A stretch of 64,000 nucleotides of DNA from Saccharopolyspora gloriosae (GCF_022828475.1 NZ_CP059557.1:3767470-3831469), one strand, 5' to 3'. Shown: positions 8,933 through 18,506, counted from the stretch's first letter. The notes: a model not told the origin generated them from the sequence alone. A program made the numbers and translations.

Positions 8933-9312
8933 CAGATCTGGTCCTCGCAGGTGTCCGGTGCCGGGGCACGAGCCGCGGCGCTTGATCGGACACTACCGCG
9001 ATGATCATCGAATCCCATGCTCCGCACAGCGCATCCGGGTTCCCCCGCACGCCGGGCCTGCGATGTCCCGGCTCGCGCCGGCGGAATCGGGGGCGCGGAT
9101 CGCTCCGCCCAGGGCAGGCAGCGCGGTGTCGCCGCCGCATCCGGGCCGGCCAACGCCAGTGCACCGAAGGTGGACCCAGGCAGCTTTCCCCTTTGCCGTC
9201 AAGGAATTCGCGTCGAATGCACTCGAAGGGTGGGTCCGTTCGTCAATGACGTAATGCCGGCCCCGGAGCCGGGTCCTACCTCATGCCTCATCGACGAAGC
9301 AGGGAGTGTGCG
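8933..9312. other. Intergenic, divergent promoter region, no gene seen
   Basis: Separates the divergent GH114-like and 60-aa genes. No open frame here has coding character. A 10-bp palindrome GATGATCATC near 9000 is the only structured element noted. Confidence 0.5.
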
Positions 9313-9495
9313 ATGCACGACGGATTGGTCGATCAAGTGCGCTGGCTGGTCGACGAGCAGGCGCCGCGGGATCCCGATGTCGCCGCCTGCGCGCTGGACG
9401 TGCTGATAGCCGCGCACGGCAGAGCGGACGTGGCCGCGGCACTCGCCATCGTGGCTCCGGTCGAGATCGCCGGGCTGGTCCGCGAAGCCTCCTGA
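9313..9495 (+). CDS. Small hypothetical protein (60 aa)
   Basis: A 60-residue, mostly helical acidic protein (LVDQVRWLVDEQAPRD, then AALAIVAPVEIAGLVREAS). ATG 9313 is preceded by AGGGAG six bases upstream, a good ribosome site that supports translation. No cysteine cluster, signal peptide or membrane segment is visible. It converges with the MFS gene, with a 9-base gap. I do not recognise a family. Confidence 0.6.
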   Translation: MHDGLVDQVRWLVDEQAPRDPDVAACALDVLIAAHGRADVAAALAIVAPVEIAGLVREAS

Positions 9496-9504
9496 CCGGA
9501 TTCC

Positions 9505-10782
9505 TCAGCGGGATGCGACGTCGACGCGGAACCGGTGGTCCTCGACCGCCGGTTCCGCGGTCCGGGCCAAGTGCGAGTAGACCAGCGCCGCGCCCAGCAG
9601 CGCGATCGCCAGCACGATCCACGGCGCCGCAGCGGAAACGGCGAACAGCAACGTGTGCAGGCCAGGGCCGATCGCCGCCGCCACGCCCCACACCAATTGG
9701 TAGAAGGCGCCGTAGCGCCCCGAATCCCGGCCGCCCGCGAACCCGAGCACGAGGACCATCGCGACCGCGCCGAACAACGCCTCACCCAGGCTGAACAGCA
9801 GAATCAGCATGGACATCAGCAGCGCCGCACCCGGTACTCCGAAGCCACCGAGCAGCAGAAAACCCGCGAGCGCGACCGCGAGCAGGACCGCCGCCTGCAC
9901 CATCAACCGCATCGGCGCGCGTCCCCTGCCCCACCACAGCGCGACCGGTTGGAACGCGGGGATCGCCACGCACGAGAGCACGTAGGCCGCCGGTGGCAGC
10001 CACAGCGGCATGCCCAGCCAACGCAGGTAGATCGGCAGGATCGAGTCGAACGCGACGCTGGCGAGGGTGAGCGCGAGCGTGGCCCCGGTGAACGCGAGGA
10101 AGCGGCGGTCGGCGAACACGCCGCGATAGCCCCGCGCATCCCGTGCGGCCTCGCATCCCCGGAGTCGCCCGGTTCGAGTGCCGAGGCGCCAGAACAGGTA
10201 GCCGGACAACGCGAATCCCGCCGCGTTGAGCAGCGGAATCGTCGTCCAGAACACCGGCCCCACTCGGTGCTCGAGCGCCGCGCCCACCGAGACGCCCAGC
10301 GCCCCCAACCCGAACCCGAGGGTGCGCAAACTGTTGAGCAGCGCGAACATTCCGCGGCGTGCCTGCTCATCGGAGGTGGCCCCGGCGACGAGACCGCCGT
10401 GGGCGGCCCAGTACAGCCGATCGCCGAGACTCACCCCGAACGCGATCAGCCCGACCGCGACGGGCGTGTCGGCCCACAGGTACGCCGGGAACACCAGCGC
10501 GCGGATCACGCAGCTCACCGTGGCCGCCGGGCAGGGGCCGAAGCGGTCGGTGAACGTGCCGACGGCCAGCCCGCTCAGCACGAGGGCGGCCAGCGATCCG
10601 GTGCTCAAGGCGGCGCCCGCCGTCGACAGCTGCATGCCACGGCCGTCGGTGAAGTAGAGCAGCGAGAACGTGACCCAGACCCCGGCGCCGATGGTGTCGA
10701 TGACCATCGCGGTCATGAACGTTCCGGAGCCGACGCGGCGGGGGCGCACCGCCGCATCGGCGCGGGTCGCGTCCGCTGTCAT
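9505..10782 (-). CDS. MFS transporter
   Basis: A 425-aa integral membrane protein with about 12 hydrophobic segments, for example FMTAMVIDTIGAGVWVTFS, then GSLAALVLSGLAVG, and LLMSMLILLFSLGEALFG in the second half. The loop after the second helix (GTFTDRFGP) fits the MFS A-motif region. The start is fixed by a perfect AGGAGG at 10787-10792, four bases before ATG 10782. It stands alone, so substrate and direction of transport cannot be inferred; export of a small molecule is usual for this type in actinomycetes. Confidence 0.85.
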   Translation of the reverse strand: MTADATRADAAVRPRRVGSGTFMTAMVIDTIGAGVWVTFSLLYFTDGRGMQLSTAGAALSTGSLAALVLSGLAVGTFTDRFGPCPAATVSCVIRALVFPAYLWADTPVAVGLIAFGVSLGDRLYWAAHGGLVAGATSDEQARRGMFALLNSLRTLGFGLGALGVSVGAALEHRVGPVFWTTIPLLNAAGFALSGYLFWRLGTRTGRLRGCEAARDARGYRGVFADRRFLAFTGATLALTLASVAFDSILPIYLRWLGMPLWLPPAAYVLSCVAIPAFQPVALWWGRGRAPMRLMVQAAVLLAVALAGFLLLGGFGVPGAALLMSMLILLFSLGEALFGAVAMVLVLGFAGGRDSGRYGAFYQLVWGVAAAIGPGLHTLLFAVSAAAPWIVLAIALLGAALVYSHLARTAEPAVEDHRFRVDVASR

Positions 10783-11580
10783 CGAACCTCCTGGCGGTAC
10801 CGATATGCACTGCGCACCGGCCGCGCCGCACGGACGGGCGGCCGACGGCCCGGCCGGGTGTCGGGTCCTCAGCGGGAATCGCGACCTGGGCGCGATGCGA
10901 TGGCGGGCGCGGTCGCCCACGGAGCGAGCGGAGATCGCACGACGGCGTCGTCGTTGCCGGGCTTTTCGGCGGCGCTGGCGGAACATTTCGCCGATGTCGG
11001 CCGGGTCTTCGCGGTGATCGCCTCCGCGCGGGTCCACGCTAACCACAGCGGAGTGTCGAAATCAAGAAATGTCACACCCTCGGTTCACAACCGCTCACGA
11101 AAGAGATCACTCACGCATTCAGATACAGTCGCCGACCTTCCCGAATCGCGCTCAGTTCCTTGCGCAAGCACCGGGCACGACCATCACGCATAGCCTCCCA
11201 CCAGGCCTTACGTGGATCCGATCGCCATTTTCACGCCTGCCGAGAACTCAGATCGCGGCGCGACTCGCACATTATCAACGGGCTCGCACAGCTACCAAAA
11301 TAATGAAATCGCGAACCGTTGAACGAAATATCGACCTGGAGCACCCCCGGACACCACCGGCGAACAGGCCGGCCGCCGATAAAGTCGATCAAGATCCAAA
11401 GTGGACCCCTCGTCGCCCGGCCCCGCCCGCATCGCCCTCCACCTGCGGAGGAACCCGCACCCGACGAGAACCCGACTGATCGAGTAGTCCGATTTCCGCT
11501 TCACGCCTGCCCATCACCGCACTTCGCACCGGACACAGTGGTACCCACGCGCGCCGGACCGGCGGTTATGACGGGGACCG
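10783..11580. other. Long non-coding stretch, partly AT-richer than its surroundings
   Basis: About 800 bases without a convincing gene. The open frames crossing it have shadow-like composition and no ribosome sites. From about 11080 to 11400 the base composition is visibly less GC-rich than neighbouring genes (for example the region around 11290-11330), which could mark decayed or acquired DNA. Confidence 0.5.
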
Positions 11581-11787
11581 ATGTCGAAGAGACGATCTCG
11601 GTCCCTTACTCTCTCGCTCGTGAGGGAAGAACGAACATTGCTGCACGAGCTGGTCGACCAGCTGCCGGACGACCGCCTGGGGCAGGCCGCGTCCCTGCTG
11701 GAGAAGCTGGTCAGCGTATCGCTGCGCCGCAACTTCAAGACCGACGACAAGCCCGACTCGCAGGATCAGCGGTGGAGCGCATCCTGA
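11581..11787 (+). CDS. Small DUF2281/antitoxin-like protein (68 aa)
   Basis: A 68-aa protein whose core EERTLLHELVDQLPDDRL, then AASLLEKLVSVSL, is the helix-turn-helix-like pattern common in short actinobacterial proteins of the DUF2281 or VapB-associated type. The tail is polar and probably disordered. ATG 11581 follows a purine-rich GGGGA. No toxin gene is adjacent, so a toxin-antitoxin role has no support here. It lies at the edge of a long non-coding stretch. Confidence 0.55.
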   Translation: MSKRRSRSLTLSLVREERTLLHELVDQLPDDRLGQAASLLEKLVSVSLRRNFKTDDKPDSQDQRWSAS

Positions 11788-11950
11788 TCGTCGACTCCAC
11801 TGTGGAGCACTGAGGGGACCGCGTCGGCCGGGACCGCCCCGGGATCGGCCGACCAGGCCTCGCCGAGGCACGGGCCGTCGCGAGCCACGGTGAGGCCGTT
11901 GCCCCGCCTGCGGATCCCGATGAGAATCCCGGCAGGTCATTCCGAAAGGG

Positions 11951-12406
11951 TCACCCCGGCCGGCCTGCGGCCCGCTCGATGACGGCCTTGATGTGGTGCA
12001 TGTCGGTCCGGGTCGCCGCGTTGAGGCGGGCGGTCATCGCCGCGTCGTCGAACGGGGCGTTCGCACGCATCGTGAACTCCTGCACCCAGCGCAGCACCGT
12101 GCCCGACTCGGTGTGCCGGTACGTCCAGTACAGCTCCATGTACCGGAACGGCCCCGTCTCCAGCCGCCGCGTCCGCACGGCCCGTCCGGCCACGTCCAGC
12201 ACCCGGCGGGACACCCAGCTCCGCACCTTGCCCTCGGCGTCCGGACGGGTGGTGAGGCGGAAGTCGATGGTGTCGCCTGCGCGGCGCAACACCTCGGACC
12301 TGGCGTACTCGGCGAACAGTTCCGGCCAGGACTCCACGTCGTTGGTCATGTCCCACACCAGCTGCAGCGGAGCCCGCACGGTCACGGAGTTGTCGGTCCT
12401 GGCCAT
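11951..12406 (-). CDS. Type II polyketide aromatase/cyclase (SRPBCC fold)
   Basis: A 151-aa START/SRPBCC protein closely resembling the single-domain aromatase/cyclases of spore-pigment and aromatic type II PKS clusters: [19 protein letters not shown] at the N-terminus, then [18 protein letters not shown] and RWVQEFTM in family order. Such enzymes fold and dehydrate poly-beta-ketone chains held on ACP. There is a GGTG-type ribosome site before ATG 12406. No ketosynthase, chain-length factor or ACP is in the window, so it is an orphan or a cluster remnant. The broken frame immediately upstream may have been its operon partner. Confidence 0.85.
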   Translation of the reverse strand: MARTDNSVTVRAPLQLVWDMTNDVESWPELFAEYARSEVLRRAGDTIDFRLTTRPDAEGKVRSWVSRRVLDVAGRAVRTRRLETGPFRYMELYWTYRHTESGTVLRWVQEFTMRANAPFDDAAMTARLNAATRTDMHHIKAVIERAAGRPG

Positions 12407-12407
12407 C

Positions 12408-12649
12408 TCAGTGCACCTCCTCGTTCACTGCCCGCACCCCGTGCCGAGCTCTGATCGTGGAACGGACGGCGCCGCCGATGCTCACCGCCACGTCCGCGGG
12501 CGCCGGGCCGGTCTGTCCGGCCCGCCGTCCCGAGGGCTTCACGGCGCAGGCGACCGCGAACGTGGTCATCCGGTCCCGTTCGGTGATCTGACGCGCGATG
12601 AAGCCACCACCTGACCGGTGACGTTCCGGAACAATTCGTGCACTCGCAT
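12408..12649 (-). pseudogene. Possible broken gene upstream of the aromatase
   Basis: An ATG at 12649 with an AGAGGTGG ribosome site opens a plausible start (MRVHELFRNVTGQVV) but hits TGA after 27 codons. Another frame over the same bases carries a protein-like stretch (GFIARQITERDRMTTFAVA to [11 protein letters not shown]) that ends two bases before the aromatase start. A gene with a frameshift between the two parts would explain both; I do not recognise the product. Low certainty. Confidence 0.35.
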
Positions 12650-13066
12650 GGCCACCTCTTGTGAATGAGACGCTCTCGCACGTCGCCGGTGACGCCGAAT
12701 CGAGTGAAACAATTTCAACAGCGGGTCGCGGGATCGCTTTCATCCACCCGCGGACGGCCACATCAGTGAACCTGGAATGCCGCCATGACCAGGTCGGCCG
12801 ATACGTCGGCAGTGACGCTCAAAGCGCTCGGCGGAACCCGCCGATCCGGTCGATGCATCCCAGGACGAAGGCACAACCCGACATCGACGCGCCGCTGAGA
12901 AAGATTCCTGATCGCCGACTCGACCGTCGGCGCATCCGGCCATAAATTACCGCGAATGCTCACCAGCACAAGACGGCCGACCGAGTGATCGCCCGGACGA
13001 TTGCTTCCCCCACTCGAGAACCTTGAGACACTCGATCGTCGTCCGGGCCGATATCACCGCGCGAGA
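12650..13066. other. Intergenic, no gene seen
   Basis: About 400 bases between the aromatase region and the PrmC-like gene, with lower GC around 12660-12720. No open frame is supported and no clear hairpin was found. Confidence 0.45.
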
Positions 13067-14197
13067 TCAGTCGCGCGCCACCAGCCGCCACAGCGACACC
13101 GTCTCCGACGCGCGGGCCTCGTGCAGCGGATCGGTCGGATCCGCGGCGCGCGGGTGTCGCGCAGCGGCGTCGCTGCGGCCCTCGACGGCCAGGCCCGCCG
13201 TGTCGATAGCGCTCAGCAACTCGTCCCGCGAACGCAGGCCCAGCAGCTCGGCGAGGTCGGAGAGCACCAGCCAGCCCTGCCCGCCCGGTTCCAGGTGCGC
13301 GGCGAGCCCGTCCAGGAATCCCCGCAGCATCCGGCTTCCCGGGTCGTACACGGCGCGCTGCAGCGCCGCCGACGGCTTCGCCGGAACCCACGGCGGATTG
13401 CACACCACCAGCCCGGCTCGGCCGGCCGGGTAGAGATCGGCCGCGGTGACCTCGATCCGATCCCCCAGACCGAGCCCGTTGACGTTCTCCGCGGCGCAAG
13501 CCAGCGCACGGGGGTCCAGGTCCGTCGCCACCACTCGCCGCACCCCGCGTCGAGCCAGCAGCGCGGCCAGCACACCCGTACCGGTGCCGATGTCGAAGGC
13601 GGTCTCGGCCGGGGGAAGCGGTTCCGCCGCCAGCAGCTCCACGTAGTCGGTTCGCTGCGGGGCGAACACGCCGTAGTGCGGGTGGATTCGGGCCGCCAGC
13701 GCCGGGATCTCGATCCCGTTTCGCCGCCATTCGTGCGCGCCGATGATGCCGAGCAGTTCTCGCAGGGACAGCACGAACGGTTCGTCAGCCGGGCAACCCG
13801 CCGCCAGGCACGCCTCCCGGATGTCCGGAGCGCGCCGCAGCTTCAGCTCGCAACCGGCCTCGACGGGGATCAACAGCATGCCCAGCAGCCGCGCCCGCTG
13901 CGCCTGGCGCTGGCGGTGCCGGTGGAAGGTCTGCGCGACGGAATCCATCGCGGGCAGCGGTTTCCGGTCGACCCGCCGGGCCATCGCGGTGAGCAGGTTG
14001 CGCGCGTTGTGGAAGTCCCCGCGCCACAGGAAGGCGGTGCCCTCCGCGGCCTGACTGTGCGCGTCGTCCGCCCGCAACCGGTCGTCGCCGATCAGCACCC
14101 GCCGCGGCGGGGCGGCGTCGTTCTCCGAGCGCCAGATCGCGGAACGCGGCTCTCCTCGCTCGATCCATTCCAGGGAAGCCAGAGGAGTAGTCAGCAC
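13067..14197 (-). CDS. PrmC/HemK-like class I methyltransferase
   Basis: The C-terminal half is a SAM-binding Rossmann domain with FDIGTGTGVLAA (motif I) and VVCNPPWVP, the NPP-aromatic signature of N5-glutamine and adenine N6 methyltransferases. The N-terminal half (about 190 aa; FLWRGDFHNARNLL) is unlike the short PrmC helical domain and resembles actinobacterial proteins of this architecture. The substrate could be protein, nucleic acid or a small molecule. GTG 14197 has AAAGAGA eight bases upstream; ATG 14233 would add 12 residues. Monocistronic, facing away from the WH-TPR gene. Confidence 0.8.
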   Translation of the reverse strand: MLTTPLASLEWIERGEPRSAIWRSENDAAPPRRVLIGDDRLRADDAHSQAAEGTAFLWRGDFHNARNLLTAMARRVDRKPLPAMDSVAQTFHRHRQRQAQRARLLGMLLIPVEAGCELKLRRAPDIREACLAAGCPADEPFVLSLRELLGIIGAHEWRRNGIEIPALAARIHPHYGVFAPQRTDYVELLAAEPLPPAETAFDIGTGTGVLAALLARRGVRRVVATDLDPRALACAAENVNGLGLGDRIEVTAADLYPAGRAGLVVCNPPWVPAKPSAALQRAVYDPGSRMLRGFLDGLAAHLEPGGQGWLVLSDLAELLGLRSRDELLSAIDTAGLAVEGRSDAAARHPRAADPTDPLHEARASETVSLWRLVARD

Positions 14198-14233
14198 CGC
14201 ATATCTCTTTTCACCGAATGTCCGACCCACCAT

Positions 14234-14717
14234 CCTACCCGTGCTGCCCAGCGACTATGTCGCCCGTGCCACCCCGCCAGTCATCGTGATCGGGTTCCGT
14301 CTTCAGCGCGCTCGCGCAGGGCGCTTCCTCGGCACTGTCGCGCGCGCCGGGAGCACCGCGTTATCGACCCCGGCGGGACCACTCGCTTGGGGGCATCGCG
14401 ACGACCGATGCGCTGCGTACGGTGCGAGATGGGGTGATCCGTGTCGTGCCCGGAGCTGAGAATCCACCGGAACGTTCCCTGTTTCCCGGCGAATCGCCAC
14501 ACGCCCGCACCGCACCGGTTGAACGCAATTCCCCGCGACGCGGTGAATTCCGCACGGCACAGCACGAATCTGCTGTTCGGCAACGCGTTCGGACCGGCCG
14601 TGCAAAGCCGCTGCCCGGCTCGCCGCGCGAAGATCGCCGGGGTTGCGGGAAAACGGTCGCGGAGCTACCTGAGGGATAGCGGCGGCCGGGGCGTTGCCGC
14701 ATGGCGAGGAGGTGTCG
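14234..14717. other. Intergenic between divergent genes, no gene seen
   Basis: Roughly 480 bases that include the divergent promoters of the methyltransferase and the WH-TPR gene. I looked for a decayed NB-ARC domain upstream of the WH-TPR gene and saw no Walker-like coding remnant in the available frames. Confidence 0.45.
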
Positions 14718-15992
14718 GTGCGTTCGGTGTTCGACGTGTCCTATCAGGAACTTCCGGCATCCGCGCGAGACCTGTACCGGACGCTGGGCCTGCATCCGGG
14801 AGTGGAATTCCACCTGACCGCGGTGGCCGCGGCGGCCGGGTTGAGCACCGCCGCGCTGCGCGAGCCGCTGGACGCACTGCTCAACGCGAACCTGCTCCAG
14901 GAGGTGTGCGCCGATCGCTACCGCTTCCACGACTTGGTCCGGTTGCACGCCGGGGAAAGGGCCGAAGCGGAGCACTCCGCCGAGCAGCGCCGCGAGGTGG
15001 TGCTGCGCGTGGTCGAGCACTACATCCGCCGCACCGCAGCCGCGGCCGATCTGTGCACCCCGCACCTGCGCGGCGCGGCTTACGACTTCACCTTCCCCGC
15101 AGCGGATTCCGCCGCGTTCGCCGGTCACCGCGAGGCGCTGGACTGGCTGGAGCAGGAGCGTCCCAGCCTGGTCGGCGGAGTGCGCGCCGCCGTCGGCCAC
15201 GGACTGCCCGCTGCGGCCTGGCACCTGGGGTACGTGCTGTGGCCGTTGTTCCGGTACCGCGGCCACCACGCCGACTGGCGGACCGTGGACGAGTTGTGCC
15301 TCGCCGCCGCCCGCGAACTCGACGCCGCCGAGAAGGAGGCGCGCACCGCGCGCAGGCTGGCGATGCTGCACCACCGGCGCGGCGCGTGGCCGGAGGCCGC
15401 GCGCCTGCTGGAGCGGTGCGGTGAGCTGTTCGCCTCCCTCCGCGACACCTACGGCACCACCGACGCCCACGACGCCCGGGCGGTTCTCGCGCTGGCACAA
15501 GGTGATCCGACTGCGGCGCGGACGCTGGCGCTGCGTGCCGAGGCGGGTTTCCGCGAGCTCGGCTTCCCGCGCGAAGCGGCGTTGTCGTTGCTGCTGGCCG
15601 GACAGGCGGAGATCCGGACCGGCTGGGTCGCCACGGGCCTCGACCACCTGCGGACCGCCGAAGCCCGGTTACGGGAGTCCCGCGACGTGGACCCGTTCAA
15701 CGCGACGCGCGCCCGGATAGCGCTCGGCTCCGGGCTGGTGGCCGCCGACGAGCTCACCGAGGCGTCCGCCGCACTCGACGACGGGCTGGCCGAGATGACC
15801 GAGCTCGGCTCCCTGACGGGCCGGGCGCTCGCGCATCACGGGCTCGCCGAACTGGCCGCCGCACGGCGGGATCCGGCCGCCGAGCAAGTGCACCTCGCCG
15901 AAGCGGTGCGGTTGTTCGACCACGAGGGCGACGCCGCCGCGGAACCGCTGCGCGACCGGCTCACCGGCCCCACCGGCCCAGCGGACCCGTGA
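14718..15992 (+). CDS. NLR-like winged-helix/TPR protein lacking the NB-ARC ATPase
   Basis: A 424-aa protein that begins at the point where the winged helix of an NB-ARC protein normally starts (VFDVSYQELPASARDLYRTLG). It continues with RFHDLVRLHAGERA and then helical repeats of TPR type to the end. This order matches residues about 277-693 of the NLR at 31872-33953, with no motif or ATPase part. The start GTG 14718 is set by a perfect AGGAGG at 14707-14712; a TTG at 14694 is less likely. It could be an adaptor or regulator that pairs with a complete NLR, or a truncated relic kept under expression. No operon partner. Confidence 0.75.
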   Translation: MRSVFDVSYQELPASARDLYRTLGLHPGVEFHLTAVAAAAGLSTAALREPLDALLNANLLQEVCADRYRFHDLVRLHAGERAEAEHSAEQRREVVLRVVEHYIRRTAAAADLCTPHLRGAAYDFTFPAADSAAFAGHREALDWLEQERPSLVGGVRAAVGHGLPAAAWHLGYVLWPLFRYRGHHADWRTVDELCLAAARELDAAEKEARTARRLAMLHHRRGAWPEAARLLERCGELFASLRDTYGTTDAHDARAVLALAQGDPTAARTLALRAEAGFRELGFPREAALSLLLAGQAEIRTGWVATGLDHLRTAEARLRESRDVDPFNATRARIALGSGLVAADELTEASAALDDGLAEMTELGSLTGRALAHHGLAELAAARRDPAAEQVHLAEAVRLFDHEGDAAAEPLRDRLTGPTGPADP

Positions 15993-16032
15993 ACGCCTCC
16001 TAACGGAGTCGGCTCGGCGCAGCGGTATTCGC

Positions 16033-16926
16033 TCAGTCCGCCATGAACTCCTGGAGTTCGGCGAGCACGCGGTCCGGCTGCTCGTCGACGATGAAGTGGC
16101 TCGCACCGGGAACCCAGCGCAGATCCATCCGCGCGGCGTACTTCTCGTAGCCCTCCAGCAGCAGCGGCGAGATCGCCGGGTCCGCCGTGCCGAACACCAG
16201 CCGCGCCTTCGTCGACATCGGTGTCCGCCGGTACTTCCCACGGCGCACCGCGGGCAACTCCCGCAGCAGGAACGTGCGGTACAACGCCACCGACGCCCGC
16301 GCCCGCGCGGGATCCCGCCAGCGGTCGGCGAACGCCGCACGTTCCGGCGCGGACAGCGCACCGCGCTCGACGGTGCCGAGGATGCCCCGCGAAATGAACG
16401 GAGTCCGCCGGATCAGCAGCGCTCCCAACGGTGAACCCACCACCACCTGGTACCAGAACCGCCACAACGTGCGCACCGCCGCGGGCGACATCGACGGCCA
16501 CGGGTGGGCGATGTTGAACGCCAGGAACCGATCGAACCGTTCCGGCGCGCGCATGCACGCGAGGAACCCGACCCAGCCGCCCCAGTCGTGCCCCGCCAAC
16601 CGCACCCGGTCGAGCTCCAACGCGTCGAGCAGGCCGATCAGGTCGGCGGCGAGGTTGTCCTTGTCGTATCCGGTGGCGGGAGCGTCGGTCCAGCCGTGCC
16701 CGCGCAGATCGGGGGCGATGACCCGGTACCGCTTCGCCAGTTCCGGAATCTGGTGCCGCCACAGGTACCAGTGCTGCGGCCACCCGTGCAGCAGCACCAG
16801 CGGCGGCCCGGCACCGGCCTCCGCCACGTGCACCCGCAAACCTCCGACCTGGACGTACCGATGCGTCACACCGGGCACGTCCAGCGCAGCCGGTTCCACC
16901 ACCAGCTCACCTCCCCGCAAGACCAT
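16033..16926 (-). CDS. Alpha/beta hydrolase, epoxide-hydrolase-like
   Basis: A 297-aa alpha/beta hydrolase. LLHGWPQHWYLW supplies the oxyanion HGWP motif, GHDWGG carries Asp as the nucleophile (the epoxide hydrolase/haloalkane dehalogenase type rather than Ser), and GASHFIVDEQP near the end supplies the catalytic His. A lid domain lies between (residues about 140-220). It would hydrolyse epoxides or related electrophiles. ATG 16926 gives the usual length, although the frame stays open upstream. It converges with the WH-TPR gene and diverges from the kinase gene. Confidence 0.85.
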   Translation of the reverse strand: MVLRGGELVVEPAALDVPGVTHRYVQVGGLRVHVAEAGAGPPLVLLHGWPQHWYLWRHQIPELAKRYRVIAPDLRGHGWTDAPATGYDKDNLAADLIGLLDALELDRVRLAGHDWGGWVGFLACMRAPERFDRFLAFNIAHPWPSMSPAAVRTLWRFWYQVVVGSPLGALLIRRTPFISRGILGTVERGALSAPERAAFADRWRDPARARASVALYRTFLLRELPAVRRGKYRRTPMSTKARLVFGTADPAISPLLLEGYEKYAARMDLRWVPGASHFIVDEQPDRVLAELQEFMAD

Positions 16927-17153
16927 CGGGTACCCCACCACACCCCGCCCCCGATGCCAACACGCGACGACACCACGCCGCCTGCTCGACCGAACGGCGC
17001 AGCCCCATAGCCCGGTCGCGCGCTTCCGGAACGACCGAACGCCCGTCTTTTCGACGACTGCGAACAAGCCGCCGGAGAACGGGCGAACATCCGCCACGGC
17101 CCGCCCCGTCACCCCATAGACTGACGCCGGTCGTTCGGGGAGGAGTACAGCGG

Positions 17154-18506
17154 GTGGAGTGGCAGTTCGGTCCCTATCTGGTCCAGGGCCTGATCGCGCG
17201 GGGCGGAATGGGGGAAATCCTCCGCGCGCACGACACCCGGCACCAACGGCAGGTGGCGCTGAAGGTGATCGCCGAGCGATACGCCGGTGATGCCGAATTC
17301 CGCCGTCGGTTCCAACGGGAGGCACAGGCCACCGCGCGCCTGCGCGACCCGCACGTCATCCCGATCCACTCCTACGGCGAGATCAACGGCAGGCTGTACC
17401 TGGACATGCGCCTGGTCGACGGCTCCGACCTGGCGACGCAACTCGACACCTACGGCCCGATGAGCCCGGAACGGGCGGTCGTGCTCGTCGAGCAAGTCGC
17501 GCACGCGCTGGACTCGGCGCACGCCGACGGGTTGGTGCACCGCGACGTGAAGCCGTCGAACGTGCTGGTGAGCAGCAGCGGATTCGCGTACCTCGTGGAC
17601 TTCGGCATCGCCTACGCCGCGAGCGCGGGGACCGCCCTGACCTCCACCGGGATCACCGTGGGCACGCTGGCGTACATGGCTCCCGAACGGTTCGGGGAGG
17701 CTCCGGCGGATCCGCGATCGGACGTGTACTCGCTGGCGTGCATGTTCTACCAGTGCCTCACCGGGCGGAAACCGTTCCAGCGCGACGCCACCGTGGCGAT
17801 GATCAACGCGCACCTCAACGACGATCCGCCGCGCCCCGGCGCCACCGCCCCGCACCTGGGTTCCGCCTTCGACTCCGTCATCACGCAGGGCATGGCCAAG
17901 CAGCCGCGGCACCGGTTCGCCTCCGCGGGCGAACTGGCACGCGCCGCCCGAGCCGCACTGGACGCCCCGCGCCCCGCCGCCCAGCAGGCCACCGCCGAGT
18001 CGACCGCCCCCGAGCAGGCGCCGCGGCGCCGCGGCCGTTGGCGAGTCGGTGCCGCGCTGGGCGTGCTGCTGCTGGCGGGAGCCGTGGCCGGGTGGGCGGC
18101 CGTCACCTGGAACGGCACGGCGACCTCAGCGGACACACCGGTTCCGTCGTCCCCGTCCAACCCCTCGTCAGCACCCGACCTCGGGCTGACCGTTCCGGTG
18201 AGCGCCCCGGCCTGCGACGATGGATTCACCGTCGTCGTCGGCGCCGCGTTCGACGCGAGCACCGCGCAGCGGCTGCTCGACGAGCATCCCGGCTCCCACT
18301 ACCTGCACGTTCCCACCACGCCGTGCGGGGCATCGGCGACGACCTCGAAATCCGGCAAGGACATCTACTCCGTCTATTTCGGACCGTACGCGGATCGGGC
18401 GAGCGCCTGCGCCGAGTGGGCCTCGGCCAGCGCCCAGGCCGACGACGCCTACGTCAAGCAGCTGAGCGCCACCTCCGGCGGAGCCGCAGTCATCTCCTGC
18501 GGTTGA
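17154..18506 (+). CDS. Membrane Ser/Thr protein kinase with extracellular SPOR-like tail
   Basis: PknB-type kinase: glycine loop ARGGMGEI (15-22), VALKVI with the catalytic Lys, LVHRDVKPSNVL catalytic loop, DFG, and APERF with the substrate-binding region. After a Pro/Ala-rich linker a single membrane helix (about residues 297-316, GALGVLLLAGA-type) leads to an outside tail of about 130 residues with four Cys. The end of the tail (YFGPYADRASACAEWASA) resembles SPOR-like domains, which bind denuded peptidoglycan glycan. A cell-wall sensor kinase is the likely role. GTG 17154 has a GGAGGAG about 10 bases upstream. Single gene; the next gene starts 239 bases later. Confidence 0.88.
   Translation: MEWQFGPYLVQGLIARGGMGEILRAHDTRHQRQVALKVIAERYAGDAEFRRRFQREAQATARLRDPHVIPIHSYGEINGRLYLDMRLVDGSDLATQLDTYGPMSPERAVVLVEQVAHALDSAHADGLVHRDVKPSNVLVSSSGFAYLVDFGIAYAASAGTALTSTGITVGTLAYMAPERFGEAPADPRSDVYSLACMFYQCLTGRKPFQRDATVAMINAHLNDDPPRPGATAPHLGSAFDSVITQGMAKQPRHRFASAGELARAARAALDAPRPAAQQATAESTAPEQAPRRRGRWRVGAALGVLLLAGAVAGWAAVTWNGTATSADTPVPSSPSNPSSAPDLGLTVPVSAPACDDGFTVVVGAAFDASTAQRLLDEHPGSHYLHVPTTPCGASATTSKSGKDIYSVYFGPYADRASACAEWASASAQADDAYVKQLSATSGGAAVISCG

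Noticed and set aside
9535-11193. 552-aa open frame on the plus strand
   Set aside because: Arg/Gln/His-rich shadow of the MFS gene on the opposite strand; it has no family features, and the real gene has a perfect AGGAGG.
11581-11787. Toxin-antitoxin pair
   Set aside because: The small antitoxin-like protein has no adjacent toxin frame on either strand.
14361-15647. 428-aa open frame antisense to the WH-TPR gene
   Set aside because: No recognisable domain and no ribosome site; the plus-strand gene explains the region.
14718-15992. RHIM/BASS-like motif in the WH-TPR protein
   Set aside because: Neither end of the protein has the N-x-V-x-G ... Gln-x5-Gly pattern.
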